From Zingiber officinale (Eukaryota > Streptophyta > Magnoliopsida > Zingiberales > Zingiberaceae), in contig NC_055998.1 of the NCBI RefSeq assembly GCF_018446385.1, positions 73,216,744 through 73,280,743 on the forward strand: a stretch of 64,000 nt of DNA. Direction: 5' to 3'. Position 1 is the first letter of the stretch. Every line of letters starts with the position of its first letter. Positions 38,401-49,696 of the stretch are shown here, piece after piece. The notes under the pieces were generated by a model. It saw only the letters and a program-made list of their open reading frames with translations, ran no database searches and was not told the DNA's origin. Position numbers and translations under genes: made by a program.

Positions 38401-39229
38401 ATGTTTGATTTCACTTATTAACTTGGAAGGAACTAGAGAAGAGAAAGTTATTAATTCCATCCATTTCCTCTCAATTCTATTTCCCTCCCAAATCGGGTTG
38501 AAATGGACAAGAATAAAGTTTTACACACTAATGAATGGAAATAAGTCAGCTGTTGGACAAGATAAATGAAATAGGTGAAATTATGATGATAGAGTTCATT
38601 GCTTTTCATTTTCCGAAAAAAGGACAGGAGGAGAGGGTGGAGAGAAAATTATGCAAAAAGAAAAAAAAAAAAAAAGGGAAAAAAAGAATGCATGAGAAAT
38701 GGAGCCTCGTGTGTAAATTTATGGCTCTCTTCCTAGCCCTCCCCCTGCCAACATCCCATCCAAGTGAACCAGTCAAAAAATTCGTTAAAACTGGTACATG
38801 CTACTAGCTGTTGAATTCCATGGGGTCTTCCTATGTTTCATTCTCACATTCCCTTTGTGATGTTATTCTCTATTTTTTAGATATCGCACGAGAAGGGATC
38901 GGAGCAAGAGCTTATCACGTAGTCCTGTTCGTGGCTGGCAGAGGGATCGGAGCCAGAGCCGAAACCCCAGACGAAGCCAAAGCCCTTTGGATAGGCAGAA
39001 GCCTGCGCTAAGCAGTCAGCTCCATTCTCGCCTTGGTTCACAGAGACACAATCTTCGCTCTGCCAGAGGGCGATCAGGATCAAAGAGTCCTGGCCGTTCA
39101 AAGTTTAGATCTGATGCAGAACACATGGACACTGCTGATAAGGGAAGATCTGGAAACAGCTCTCGGTCAAGCAGCCCTACCGCTGCCAATGGACTGGTTG
39201 CATACGGAGATGGGAGCCCTGATAAGTAG
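32474..39229 (+). CDS. Cyclophilin-type peptidyl-prolyl isomerase with RS domain (CYP63/CYP95-like)
   Basis: Thirteen coding exons, all GT-AG and in frame: 32474-32551, 32656-32710, 32998-33086, 33334-33358, 33443-33481, 33579-33696, 33891-34051, 34131-34527, 34618-34757, 36395-36614, 36773-37117, 37195-37275 and 38881-39229, giving 698 aa. The cyclophilin fold fills about residues 5-175: [29 protein letters not shown] and [15 protein letters not shown]. The catalytic Arg (FHRI) and Gln (AQGG) are present. The position of Trp121 in human CypA is Glu (PELDG), and that of His126 is Asn (GKNVVFG). The tail is rich in SD/SS repeats (190-290), then RS/SP dipeptides such as SRSRSP-like and [12 protein letters not shown]. 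This is the plan of SR-cyclophilins, which fold proline bonds in splicing factors in nuclear speckles. Two introns hold a hAT MITE and a SINE, and one is a tandem duplication. Confidence 0.93.
35028..35432. mobile_element. hAT-type MITE in a cyclophilin intron
   Basis: A 405-bp element flanked by a perfect 8-bp duplication CTTGTGAT (35020-35027 and 35433-35440). The left end TGGTAGTGTCAAATGGG and the reverse complement of the right end, TAGAGCCGTCAATTTGG, are imperfect inverted repeats. The interior is rich in GGGCGGGCC- and CCCACC-like sequence. There is no transposase. The intact target duplication suggests a moderately young copy. Confidence 0.88.
36090..36291 (-). mobile_element. tRNA-derived SINE in a cyclophilin intron
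   Basis: A 202-bp element flanked by a 13-bp duplication TGTTGACATTGTA (36077-36089 and 36292-36304). On the minus strand there is a box-A-like GTTGGCTAGTACGTG and a box-B-like GGATTTGAATCTC about 35-40 bases apart, as in tRNA-derived SINEs. It lies antisense to the cyclophilin gene, 104 bases before the next exon. Family name not assigned. Confidence 0.75.
36615..36772 (+). repeat. Tandemly duplicated intron with a central AG|GT junction
   Basis: The intron between the exons ending 36614 and starting 36773 consists of two copies of one sequence: 36615-36689 (75 bp) and 36690-36772 (83 bp). Each runs from GTATTACTTGTG to GCAATTTGTTATGCAG, with only a few differences and an 8-bp length difference. 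The copies meet at GCAG|GTATTA, so a 3' splice site abuts a 5' splice site. Confidence 0.9.
37276..38880 (+). other. Large last intron of the cyclophilin gene
   Basis: A 1605-base intron, AT-rich in the middle (37730-38150), with an A-rich run near 38660-38690. No bounded transposon was recognised. An alternative fate is termination of the transcript inside it, but no strong poly(A) signal was singled out. Confidence 0.5.
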
Positions 39230-40439
39230 CTCCTGTGCAGAATCGATGTTGTCGTCAGGATTGTTGACTTATCTTTGCTTAGAAAGTTGCCCAGGACTTG
39301 CCAAGATGGATTCCTTATTATCGCAGATTTGAAACTGCATTTTCCACATCTTTCGGGTGTTTATATTCTTGTATTTGAATCTTAGGACCTATTTACCTGA
39401 GCCCTAGTTTCGGTTTTGGCCTCGGTCTCTGAGAAGGGACACATGGCTAACGCAGATATAGGCTCTGCGTTAGATTCAAATTTAATCTTAGGACTTATTA
39501 AAAAAATAAGTATGGATATTAAATATTAAAAAAAATGAAATAAACAATTTAAAAGAGACGTTAGAAAAATTCACAACAAGATCAAAAAATTTAGATTTAA
39601 TCTTAAATAATCAAAAAGCATGTTATAATAAAATCGGACTAGGATATAAGTCGAATTCAAATAAAACCTTCAACTCATTAATAACCCAATACAAATCAAC
39701 CAGTCTAGCTTGGGTTCCGAAAGCGTGTCTAACCACGCAAGTAGGACTTAATCAATATTATATACCTAAAGAAAAAATACATTATATAAAATCGAATAAA
39801 CCAAACCAAAATCCAAAATACAAACCTAAATCAAATTCAAAATCTAAACAGTTTGAAAATCAACAAAATTATCACCAAGTTAATCATAACTATAGAAAGA
39901 ATCGACACAAGCCTAAAATCAAAATTTATTAAAAGTCAATAATTCAGGGGGAGGTTCCAGAATAGCTGGCACCTCCAAAACTAACTTACCCGACAGGGTA
40001 ACCCAAAATTTACCAACCCGGCAGGGTAATTAGGATTAGTTAAAAGAGACCAAGTTTAACTTGAATCATGGTACTGGTGAAATTTTTGGATGATAGTACG
40101 TTAGGGAAACTTGGGCATCGCATGTCTAGAAAGATATGGTTTCGATCTGGTGCATTTGGCCAAGTGGAACTGACCGAAGCTACCCTTAAACGAATCCTAA
40201 CCAGTTAGACCAAGATTTAGTACTAAGTTCCGTGGATAGGACTATTCGGAAAACCTCGAAAGGTTGGTTACTTCTAATGATGTCCTTGTGACTCACCAAG
40301 TTTAGAAGTTTATCCGAAGAATGCCTATTTGTGGAAACCAAAGCTAAGTCTGAATCTAACACAAGTTAAAACAAAACTCTGTAATCAAACTAATTTCATC
40401 TCACAAAATCATAGGATTCCCTGATTGATAATATAGATC

Positions 40440-40920
40440 GGGTGAGATGAATAAGGCTTAAATTTTATTTTTAAAAGTTCTTTTAATTTCAAAATTAATT
40501 TCAAAATTTTAATTTTAAACTCAAAAATTATTTTCAAAATTTTAATTCTAAACTTAAAAATTATTTTCAAAATTTTAATTCTAAACTTAAAAATCATTTT
40601 CAAAATTTTAATTTTAAACTTAAAAATTATTTTCAAAATTTTAATTTTTAAAAATTATTTTCAAAATTTTAATTTTAAACTTAAAAATTAATTTCAAAAT
40701 TTTAATTTTAAACTTAAAAATTAATTTCAAAATTTTAATTTTAAACTTAAAAATTAATTTCAAAACTTTAATTCTAAACTTAAAAATTATTTTCAATTTT
40801 AAACTTAAAAATTAATTTCAAAATTTTAATTTTAAACTTAAAAATTATTTTCAAAATTCTAATTTTAAACTTAAAAATTATTTTCAAAATTTTTTTTCAA
40901 AATTTTAATTTTAAAACTTA
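40440..40920. repeat. 33-bp AT-rich minisatellite
   Basis: About 13 copies of a 33-bp unit containing CTTAAAAATTAATTTCAAAA, with small variations between AATTAATTT and AATTATTTT. It lies inside the family-A copia fossil, between gag remains and the GC-rich promoter-like block. Confidence 0.9.
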
Positions 40921-40959
40921 ACTCCAAAACCTAAAAAAAAAAAAAAAAATGCAGTCAAA

Positions 40960-41100
40960 AACCAGGGGCGGGCGCCCCTGGTATTCCCCTCCGGGGCGCC
41001 CGGAGGGGATCCGGGCGCCCCGCCCTAAATCAACCCCGGGCGCCCGGAAGGGATCCGGGCGCCCGGAGCTCCCTATAAATAAGGGGCAGCAGGCGCCCCC
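40960..41100 (+). promoter_or_regulatory. Internal promoter-like block of the family-A fossil
   Basis: Repeats of the palindrome CCGGGCGCCCGG and of GGAAGGGATCC lie just before CCCTATAAATAAGG (TATA at 41074-41080). The same layout, GGGCGCCCGGAAGGGATCC then TATA, occurs in the LTR of the same element (44266-44418). It precedes the open region that starts near 41236. Confidence 0.65.
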
Positions 41101-41235
41101 AATTTTTGCACCACTCACTCTCACTTTTGCCAAGGTTCACTTCGAACCTCAGCGCGAAAGTACTTTTAACTAAAATTTTCTTACGGTGAAGACGCTGTCG
41201 CGATTCAACCGAGGTCGTCAGATCTATATTTATCG

Positions 41236-42474
41236 ATGGCTCCTCGGTAAAACCTCTTCCCCTATCTGAAATTTTATTTGAAATTATCTTTGCAAACTCT
41301 CTTAGAATATTTTTTTAAACAGTAAGAAACGAACAAATACTGGTGCTGGACCCTCCAATGCTAGTACAGACCCTAGGTTTCCCACAGACGAACTTAGGAT
41401 TAAGTTTGAGTCCACCATTTATAAGGCCATAAGGACTACCTGCATAGATAGATCGTTCTTTCTAAGGTCATGTCCCTCTGCTTTAGAGGTTATAGGCTAC
41501 TATAACTTAACGAACCTTGTCGAATGTACCAGTCCAATAAACATAAGTCTGTGTGCCGAATTTTGCAATAACCTAGTAAAAGTAGACGATTTCACCTATA
41601 CCACTAGGGCAGCAGGCACTGATATCGTATTTTCCCCTACGACTATCCGAGAGTTTTTAGAGTTGCGTCCATCTACTTGCTCCTTTTTGTGCTATCCTCC
41701 GAGGGATCTACCGTTCGAAGATCCCTACTCACATATTACTCTCGATACGATTTATTCGTATTTTTTCGGGGGAGAGAGAGATCCCACGTGACACAGTTTA
41801 GGTCAATAGAACTTCGAGTCCAGAGGGTTGTAGTCCTTTGCATTTTACCACTGACTACTCGGGACATCGCTGTGATGCGCCCATTCCATTCGTTCTTACT
41901 TTATGCCCTGATTCATAGGTTAGACATTGACATTAGCCTACACATCTTCTCCACCATCATCTATTCAGCTGGATTTGTGACTGACAGTCGAGTCCATATA
42001 CCATTTGGTCACATTCTGACAGCCTATATGTCCTCGTTGCACATTGATGTCACTAGGGGAGACGTTGCCCATATGACCGAGTTCGATGTTATAGCCGCTC
42101 GAAACTTTTCCCTAGCCGGTATCCACATAGATAGAGATGACGGGACTATGTCTTGGCGGAGGGGGGCACAGCACCAGCCCGATCCAGACGCACAGGTGGA
42201 CGAGTTCATGCTCGCACTATTTCCAGAGGAAGCCGCACCGGCTCCACCACCACCCCCAGCTCGAGCACCACGACACGCTCCCCGCACTCTAGCCGACTGT
42301 ATGACCGACTAGAGAGAGCTATGGCGAGTCTCCAGCAGGAGAACTCTGATTTTCATCGGGACATACGGCGAGAGGTTGCCGAGTTACGAGCTGCCGGGGA
42401 CACCCGACACACTGAGCTGATGGCACTTCTTCGATCCTTGGGATCTGGACCACCCCCTTCATCATCTCAGTAGC
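41236..42474 (+). mobile_element. Extra open region of the family-A fossil
   Basis: A coding-like stretch without gag or pol signatures (for example FESTIYKAIRTTCIDRSFF, FGHILTAYMSSLHIDV and a proline-rich run PAPPPPPAR). It resembles the domain named putative plant transposon protein that is often carried by plant LTR elements. That match is from memory. It is broken. The function is unknown, and an env-like role is not supported by any visible membrane segment. Confidence 0.55.
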
Positions 42475-43737
42475 CTTAGTGATGACCTACTTCTGTAGCT
42501 ACACTACTTGTAAAATATTTTGGATTTATCTAGTGGCATTTCAAACTTACATTGAATATGTTCTATCTTAATAGGCTAGGATCTTTCAAAAATACTTTCA
42601 AAAATGATTTTACCAACTTATAGGCTAAACTTGTTTGTTTTCAAACTTTCCATTCTTAGACTTTCAAAAACAGTTTTGGCCTGAGACTAGTTTTGAATCC
42701 TTAGAAAGCATGTACCCATAGGTCTAGTTCTTGAGCATCTCACCAACACCTTAGGTTTACCTTGCTTGTGTTTGATAAACATAGAAAGGGGTGAGATACA
42801 TAGGCCAACTGTCTAGACTTAAGATGCTTATTCCAGTGCATCAGCATAAGTCTGGACGTTAAATACAATTCAGATATTAATCAAATTAAAGTTCATCAGT
42901 CAAGTCAAACACTGACTGGTTGTAATTAACTTAATCTGACTAACCAAGTGAAAGCTACTATCTTCTGATAGTTAGTTAGTACCTAATTGGTTAGACAGCT
43001 GGTTAAAGTTAAGTATCAAGTTCAGGGGGAGAATTAACTCAAATTTTGTGTGTTTGAAAAATGTTTTTTTAAAACCTAACATATGTTTGAACATTGATTT
43101 ACAAAAAGTTAAATTTAACCAAAAATTTTGAAAAATGTGAAAGCTTAATCCCACCTGATTTTCAAACCTGATTTGAAAAGTTAACTATTTCAAAATTTAG
43201 CTCTTATCAAATTAGCCTTAAAAATTAATGTTTGACAAAAAATTTTTCTTGAAAAATTACTTAATTTTTTTTGGTTTGAAAAATCAAAGTTGAAAAACTT
43301 ACCTTTTTGAAAAGTAGATAAAAATTTGAAAAACCTATTTTGAAAATTACCACACGCTTGAGAGTTAAACTTGATTAACTTTAAATTTATACTTTTCAAA
43401 ACTACTTGTCTCCCCCAAGTCAACTTGACTATTTTTTAACTTGGTGTCAAAAATTGCACCTTTTTCAAATGTTGAACCAAACCTAGATTTCTTTCAAAAT
43501 TTGATTACCTGTTACAGTAACTCTTCACTATGATTGTTTACCTTTGTTTATTTTTTTTGATGAATGCCAAAGGGGGAGGAGGGCTAGGTGGTTAAGTTAG
43601 CTAAATCAATTTAAAAATACAAACTAAAATTTAAAAATACAAACTAACAAACTTTAAAACCACATAAATGCATGTTGTTTCTTGCATATGTTTTCACTAA
43701 CTTAACCAGGTTGTCATTCCATCAAAAATGGGGAGAT

Positions 43738-44783
43738 TGTTGGTGCGGGTAGCACTAACGGTCTAACCCAGGTTTTGATGAATGACAAATAGGTTAAGTT
43801 AGTCTTGTTGTTGTCTGACACTTTGATCGAGTGTGCAGGAGAAGTCCAAGCGGGTCGACGGGCTGACCGGACGCTTGGCAAGAAGTCCAGCTAGGTCGAC
43901 GGGCTGACCGGATAGCTGGCAAGAAGTCCAGCTAGGTCGACGGGCTGACCGGATAGCTGGCAAGAAGTCCAGACGGGTCGATGGGCTGACCGGACGTCTG
44001 GCAGATAAGTGAGGTAAGTCACTGGAGGGGAGTGACTGTGAGGACGCATTCCCGAGAAGGGGACATTAGGCGTCGATCCGGCTTAGATCCATTTCGGATG
44101 TCTAAGTCGAGATCGTGACTAGATTCCGGTCTCGGAAAGACGGAATCTAAGTCATACTAACTTATGCCAATTCATACTATTACAAATGTGCTAATAATCT
44201 GTTTTGCAGGATATATATTGCCTCGGACTAACTTTGTTTTGCAGGAAAAAGGAGATTTCTGGAACAAGGAGGTCCGGGCGCCCGGAAGGGATCCGGGCGC
44301 CCGGAATGCAAATTATATTCAGCCGAGTCGTCGCCACGTGGAGCATCATGGTTTGTGCAGCTACGTCACATTCCAGGCGCCCGGAAGGAATCCAGGCGCC
44401 CGGAACAGCATATAAAAGAAGCCCCAGACAGGAGCTTCAGGATCAATCAATTCAAACTGAGAACTCTTCTACTGCTGGTCTTGCTGCTCAACGTTCAGTG
44501 CGACGTCAACAAAGCTCCGACACTACGCTCCGTTCTTTTCCCTTTTGTCGGTATTTGTTTTCACTTTTCATTAGCATCTTTTTGTACTTAAATTGTAATT
44601 ATCCGAATTGCTAGTGAATTGCCCAACGAAAGTACTCAAGGAGTACGGGTCTTCGAGTAGGAGTCGTCAAAGGCTCCGAACGAAGTAAAACCATTGTGTC
44701 TATTTTACTTTTTCCGCTGCACTTATACTCTGTATTTTCGAATCGATATTCACCCCCCCTCTATCGAATCTAACGGTCCTACA
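43738..44783 (+). mobile_element. 3' LTR of the plus-strand family-A fossil
   Basis: A 1046-bp LTR, starting TGTTGGTGCGGG after the polypurine tract and ending TCCTACA. It holds the 41-nt hairpin array (43846-44001), palindromic GGGCGCCCGG pairs (44270-44403) and TATAAAAG at 44411-44418. Confidence 0.85.
43844..44003 (+). repeat. Array of four 41-nt hairpin units with compensating arms
   Basis: Arms lie at 43846-43852/43872-43878 (CCAAGCG/CGCTTGG), 43887-43893/43913-43919 and 43928-43934/43954-43960 (CCAGCTA/TAGCTGG), and 43969-43975/43995-44001 (CCAGACG/CGTCTGG). The core GGTCGACGGGCTGACCGGA is shared, with one change in unit 4. The period is exactly 41 nt. Confidence 0.95.
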
Positions 44784-45430
44784 GAAAGTTTTAAGTAGAT
44801 TTTATTCTTTCGTGTTTCATTTACATCACGTCCTTATTTGTTTACATTTAAATCCATGAGTTATTTCAATTGATTAGTTGAAGTTGGAACTTGAAACCAA
44901 TGTTCTGAAGGAATTGGTGACACACTCTTTCATACCATCTTTTTTTTTCTTCTCTGACTGAAGAAAAAAGGTAAATGATTTAAACTAAGATTCATAAAAA
45001 TTGATTATAAATTTTCCTTCTCTGTCAGTGTTATTTAATTAAGAATTAAAGTGATCATTCTTTGTAAATACCTCTTGGATTTTGAATAAAATTGATTACA
45101 AATAGAATTGCCATTCTTAGATGATTTAATAGTATAGGAATGGAAAAAAAATTATACCAATAGTTTTGGAATTGGTGCTTTATTCTTAATTTCTATGTTA
45201 GAATAGTAGAAATTTATACCTAAATAAAAAAGGAACAATTATCTTATGATAAAAAAATCATCTTCCAACTAAAAAGTTTCCTTATCTCATTTTAGGAAAC
45301 AAAATTTTATAGATTAAAATAATTATTATTTAGGTTGATAGAAGGATAAAATTGGGGCATTATTAATAGTTTTGCCCAGGGCCTTTAAGCAACAAGGACC
45401 GACTCTGTTATCATTACTTAAAGGAATTTT
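44784..45430. other. AT-rich stretch between two retroelement fossils
   Basis: No coding or repeat signature was recognised. Confidence 0.5.
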
Positions 45431-46524
45431 TTCAATAAATGATACCTAGGGTTTGCTCTTGAGAGCTCCCCCTTGACTTATATTTCCTCCTTTAAGCTTT
45501 GTTGATTTATTCTCTTTTTGACATTGACTCCGATAATGTCCTCTTTGATTCCAAGAGAAGCACACAATGTGTTCCTTGCCTTTGCGTACCATGGGACCAA
45601 CCTCCTTTGGCTTCTCCTTAACTTTGGATGCCACTTGAGCCTTCTTCTTAGTCAATGTGGGAGACTTGCTCTTGTAGTGCATTTTTTCCTACACTCAAAG
45701 CAAATAATGTGATCTTTATTTTTATAAATTGAAATTATTATACCTTCTTTATTTGTAAGGTTGACATATGATCCTCCATTTGATTTTTTATTTTATTTTT
45801 GGAGGTGGCACCATCTTCCTCTTCATTTAACCCGGAGGTGGAAGTCTCTTCTTGATCCAGTGTCAATGAGTGACACTCCCCCTCAATCCTAGAGGTGGAG
45901 GCCTCTTCCTCTTCATTCTCATCCTCATGCACATGAAACAAGGAGTATGCTCTCTCCTTGCCTTTGTCTTTGCAATTTGTTAAGGATGCCCCTTCATCTT
46001 CTTCTTTCAATGTTGAACACCTCTCAACTTCGGAGTCCTCTTCCTCTTCTTGATTCAATGAATCTCCTTCTTTGAATTTTTCTTAATTTGGTACAGTGGA
46101 GGGATCTTCATGAATATTTGACAATTTTCTTTAAAGCTCTTTGACATCTTCAAATTCTCTTATCTTGCTCAAGATATTGCTTGGCAATAAATTGACTAAC
46201 AATTTGGTCACTTTGTCATTGGCCTCGCTTTTCTTGACTTGTTCCTCACTCCATTTGCTCTTCTTGATGAGCTTGCCTTTATCATTTGTTGGAGCTTGAA
46301 AGTCTTCCATTAGAGCAAACCATTACTCTATCTCTATCATTAAGAAGTTTTTGATTCTTGATTTCCAAGAATGGAAGCTCATGGATGTAAATGGCGGAGG
46401 CATCCTTGTGTCGTATCCAAGTCCATCTCAAAAATCCATTTGAAGTTGAGCTTTTGAAATCTTTGACTCGTTGACTCTATTGCTTCAACTTCTTCAACCT
46501 CTAGCTAGTTGCCCTTTCGGCAAT
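45431..46524 (-). mobile_element. Copia-type gag fossil
   Basis: Homologous along its length to the gag of the element at 52903-60195. Shared stretches include EANDKVTKLLVNLLPS, DSEVERCST, and a zinc-knuckle-like region near 45560-45620. It is broken, with no LTR attached and no pol. It abuts the gypsy LTR that starts near 46525. Confidence 0.8.
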
Positions 46525-46840
46525 TGATGTACGTAGATTATATACACTTTTATGCATACTTTAATGCACATCTACTTATATGTCATTAGCATAATCTATG
46601 TTTATTGCACCCTATTTCATTATAATATTATAATTCTACTCCTTTTGTTCGAAGATCTACTCTTTGTTTATTTTGATTGATAGGACGTGATTTAGAGTAA
46701 AAACGGAGCTTAAATGAAGTCTAGAGCTTCCAAAGTGTGCGGGCCATGTGGAACTCACACGGGCATGTGAAAACTAAGTTTTTTCATGTTCTGGCCGTGT
46801 GGAAACTACACGGTTGTGTGGAAGCTGTGTGTGTGTGTGG

Positions 46841-46859
46841 GGGGGGGGGGGGGGGGGGG
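46841..46859. repeat. Poly-G run after a GT run
   Basis: About 19 G residues directly follow (GT)n in the gypsy LTR. Such runs are prone to length error in sequencing. Confidence 0.9.
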
Positions 46860-47298
46860 CATGTGGAGGCCATGTGGAATCCACACGACCGTGTGAAATT
46901 TTTAGTACTACAGACTGAAACTAAAATGATCATAACTTTGTGTTCAGTTAGAGTTACGGGTTGTTCTTTATATAAAAATGTAGATAACTTCAAGATCTAC
47001 AACTTTGATGATGACTTCAACTAGAGAAAATCCCATATTGATGGTCTAAAAGATGTTCCAATGAGATATAGCCATGTCAAGGGTCATGCAAGGGTTAAGT
47101 CATAGCTGTGTGAACCACATGGCCGCGTTACATTCCTAGAGAAGAAGAAGCCTTTAGCCGTGTGGAGCATATGATTGTGTCACATTTCCAGAGAAGAAGC
47201 AAAGTTAGGCTGTGTTGATCCGCACGTGCCCGTGTGGAAGTTCCAAAGAAGAAGAAGACTTTGGCCATGTGGACCACACGATCGTGCCATCAGACCAG

Positions 47299-49696
47299 TG
47301 TTGGTTGCTACTCGGAAAACCTATAGGTTCCACTGTACAAAAATTTTGTACAAAGGTCTGAACCTTTTCCTAGCTACCATGTGTTCTTTTAAATTAAATT
47401 TTGGATCGCCTGCGGAACTTAACACGTTTGATCCAAAACTTAATCTATTTGTTCTTTTAGGTTTTGACTTGGATCTCCTGCGGAACTTAACACGTTCGAC
47501 CCAAGTCTCCTTAAGTTATTAATTCCATTAAATATTAATTTCCATAATTGGTTCCCAGTACTGACGTGGCGAGGCACATGACCTTCTTGGATATGGGAGC
47601 AACCACCACCGACTAGACAAAACCTTTTATAGAAAGCTAATATTTAATTTCCTAAAATAACTTTAGGTTAACAAAAGAGAACAATCAAATCACAAGGAAA
47701 AGAAAAAACAAAAGAACACAATATCGAAAAACATATTCGAAATTCTAGAACGTAAGCCTCTTGTATTTGGTATTATTTCCATAAATAACTAGCATGATGC
47801 GGAAAGGAAAAATTACTAGTTATACCTTGTAGAAAAACCTCTTGATCTTCTACCGTATTCCTCTTCTAACCTCGAACGTTGTGTGGGCAACGATCTTCCG
47901 AGATGAGAAACCACCAACCACCTTCTTCTCCTCCAAGCAAGGTTCGGCCACAAAGGAAAAACTTCACCAAGGAGGAAAACCAAAATACTAACCAAGCTCC
48001 AAGAGATGCTAGCTTTCTCTCCTTCTTCTTCTTCTTCTCCGAGTAGTATCCGGCCACCACAAAAGATCCAATGGAAGAGAAGGGTTCGGCCACCACAAGA
48101 GGAAGAGAGGGAGAGGATGGCCGGCCACACCAAGGAACAAAAGAGGGAGAGGAATAATAGATGTTGTTGTCTCATGAAGGCACCCTCACCCCTTCTTTTA
48201 TATTCCTTGGCCTAGGCAAATTAGGAAATTTAATTGCAATAAAATTTCTTCAATTTCCTTGACATGATTTAATTGAGAAAAATAAAATAAAATTTCTCAA
48301 TTAAATCTACATTGGCCGGCCACATCATTGGAGAACAAATTGGACAAGTTTCAATCAATAATTAAAACTTCCTAATTTGTTTCCGGAAATTTTAAAATTA
48401 AAATTTCTCTTTAAAAATCTCTACATGGTTAAGAAATTTCTATAATTTTAATTTTACAACATGTGAATAATTTTTAAAGAGAAAATAAAATATCTCACCA
48501 ATCTACAAATAAGGAAAGAGATCTAATTTCTTTCTTTAATCTTTTGTAAATTTTACAAGAGAGATAATTTAATTTAAATTCTCTTTAATAAATTATTTCT
48601 TCCACATAATAAAAATTAAAATTAAAATTATTTTTAATTTATTTTGGCAGGCCCTACTAGCTTGGGTTCAAGCTAGGGCCGACCACCCAATCTTATACCT
48701 AGGCCGGCCCTAGCTTGTTCCCAAGCTAGCTTGGCCGGCCCCTATTGGGTGGGTATAGAAGGTGGGTATAGGTGGGTATAGAACTCTATAAATAAGAGGC
48801 TACGATAGGGACCGAGAGGAGGAATTGGTTTTGGTCTCCCGATAGAATTAAGCATCCCGTGTTCGCCCCGAACACAACTTATTTTTATCAATGATAATTC
48901 ATTCCACTAGAGAACTATCATTGAACTACCGCACCAATCCCAAATTATATTTTTGGGCTCCTTCTTATTATAAGTGTGTTAGTCTCCTTGTGTTTAAGAT
49001 ATCGAATGTCCACTAATTAAGTGAGTTACTGACAACTCATTTAATTAATATCTTAGTCCAAGAGTAGTACCACTCAACCTTATCGTCATGTCGGACTAAG
49101 TCCACCTATAGGGTTTAACATGACAATCCTTATGAGCTCCTCTTGGGGACATTATCAACCTAGTATCTCTAGGACACAGTTTCCTTCTATAATCAACAAC
49201 ACACACTATAAGTGATACCATTTCCCAACTTATCAGGCTTATTGATTCATCGAACTAAATCTCACCCATTGATAAATTAAAGAAATAAATATCAAATATA
49301 TGTGCTTGTTATTATATTAGGATTAAGAGCACACACTTCCATAATAACCGATGTCTTTGTTTCTTTATAAAATCAGTATAAAAGAAACGACCTCAAATGG
49401 TCCTACTCAATACACTCTAAGTGTACTAGTGTAATTATACAGTTAAGATAAACTGATACCTAATTACACTATGACCTTCTAATGGTTTGTTCCTTTTCAT
49501 TTTGGTCGTGAGCTACTGTTTATAATTTATAAGGTACTGATAACATTATCTTCTGCATATGACACCACATGCTATGTTATCTACAATATAAATTAATTGA
49601 ACAACTACAAACAAATGTAGATGATTTGACCAAATGTGATTCTTTATTCAAGACAAATGTTTACAAAAGCTTAGGCTTTCAGTATACACTCCAACA
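47299..49696. mobile_element. 2.4-kb solo LTR nested in the gypsy LTR
   Basis: Begins TGTTGG and ends CCAACA, flanked by a perfect 5-bp duplication ACCAG (47294-47298 and 49697-49701). The length is 2398 bp. No gag or pol and no internal second LTR were seen, so it reads as a solo LTR left by LTR-LTR recombination. A palindromic GGCCGGCC-rich part lies near 48660-48745. Short open frames inside lack family signatures. Confidence 0.88.

Larger units (their letters stand above)
39490..44783 (+). mobile_element. Copia-type LTR retrotransposon fossil, family A, plus-strand copy
   Basis: Parts in order: a gag-derived region about 39550-39930, homologous to the minus-strand copy at 51590-52080; a 33-bp minisatellite 40440-40920; a GC-palindrome/TATA promoter-like block 40960-41100; an extra open region 41236-42474; an AT-rich spacer; a polypurine tract (AAAAATGGGGAGAT); and the 3' LTR 43738-44783. 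No reverse transcriptase was seen. It is broken and has no 5' LTR in the window. LTR similarity to 60810-61943 places both in one family. Confidence 0.85.

Noticed and set aside
40409-40636. Repetitive open frame of KIIFKF-type units as a protein
   Set aside because: The frame is a by-product of the 33-bp minisatellite, whose unit length is a multiple of three.
43844-44003. CRISPR-like regular repeats
   Set aside because: This is a plant LTR. Units are contiguous with no unique spacers, and no cas genes are present.
46841-46859. Poly-G tract as a G-quadruplex regulator
   Set aside because: A single homopolymer after a GT run in a broken LTR. Length slippage or sequencing error is the simpler reading.
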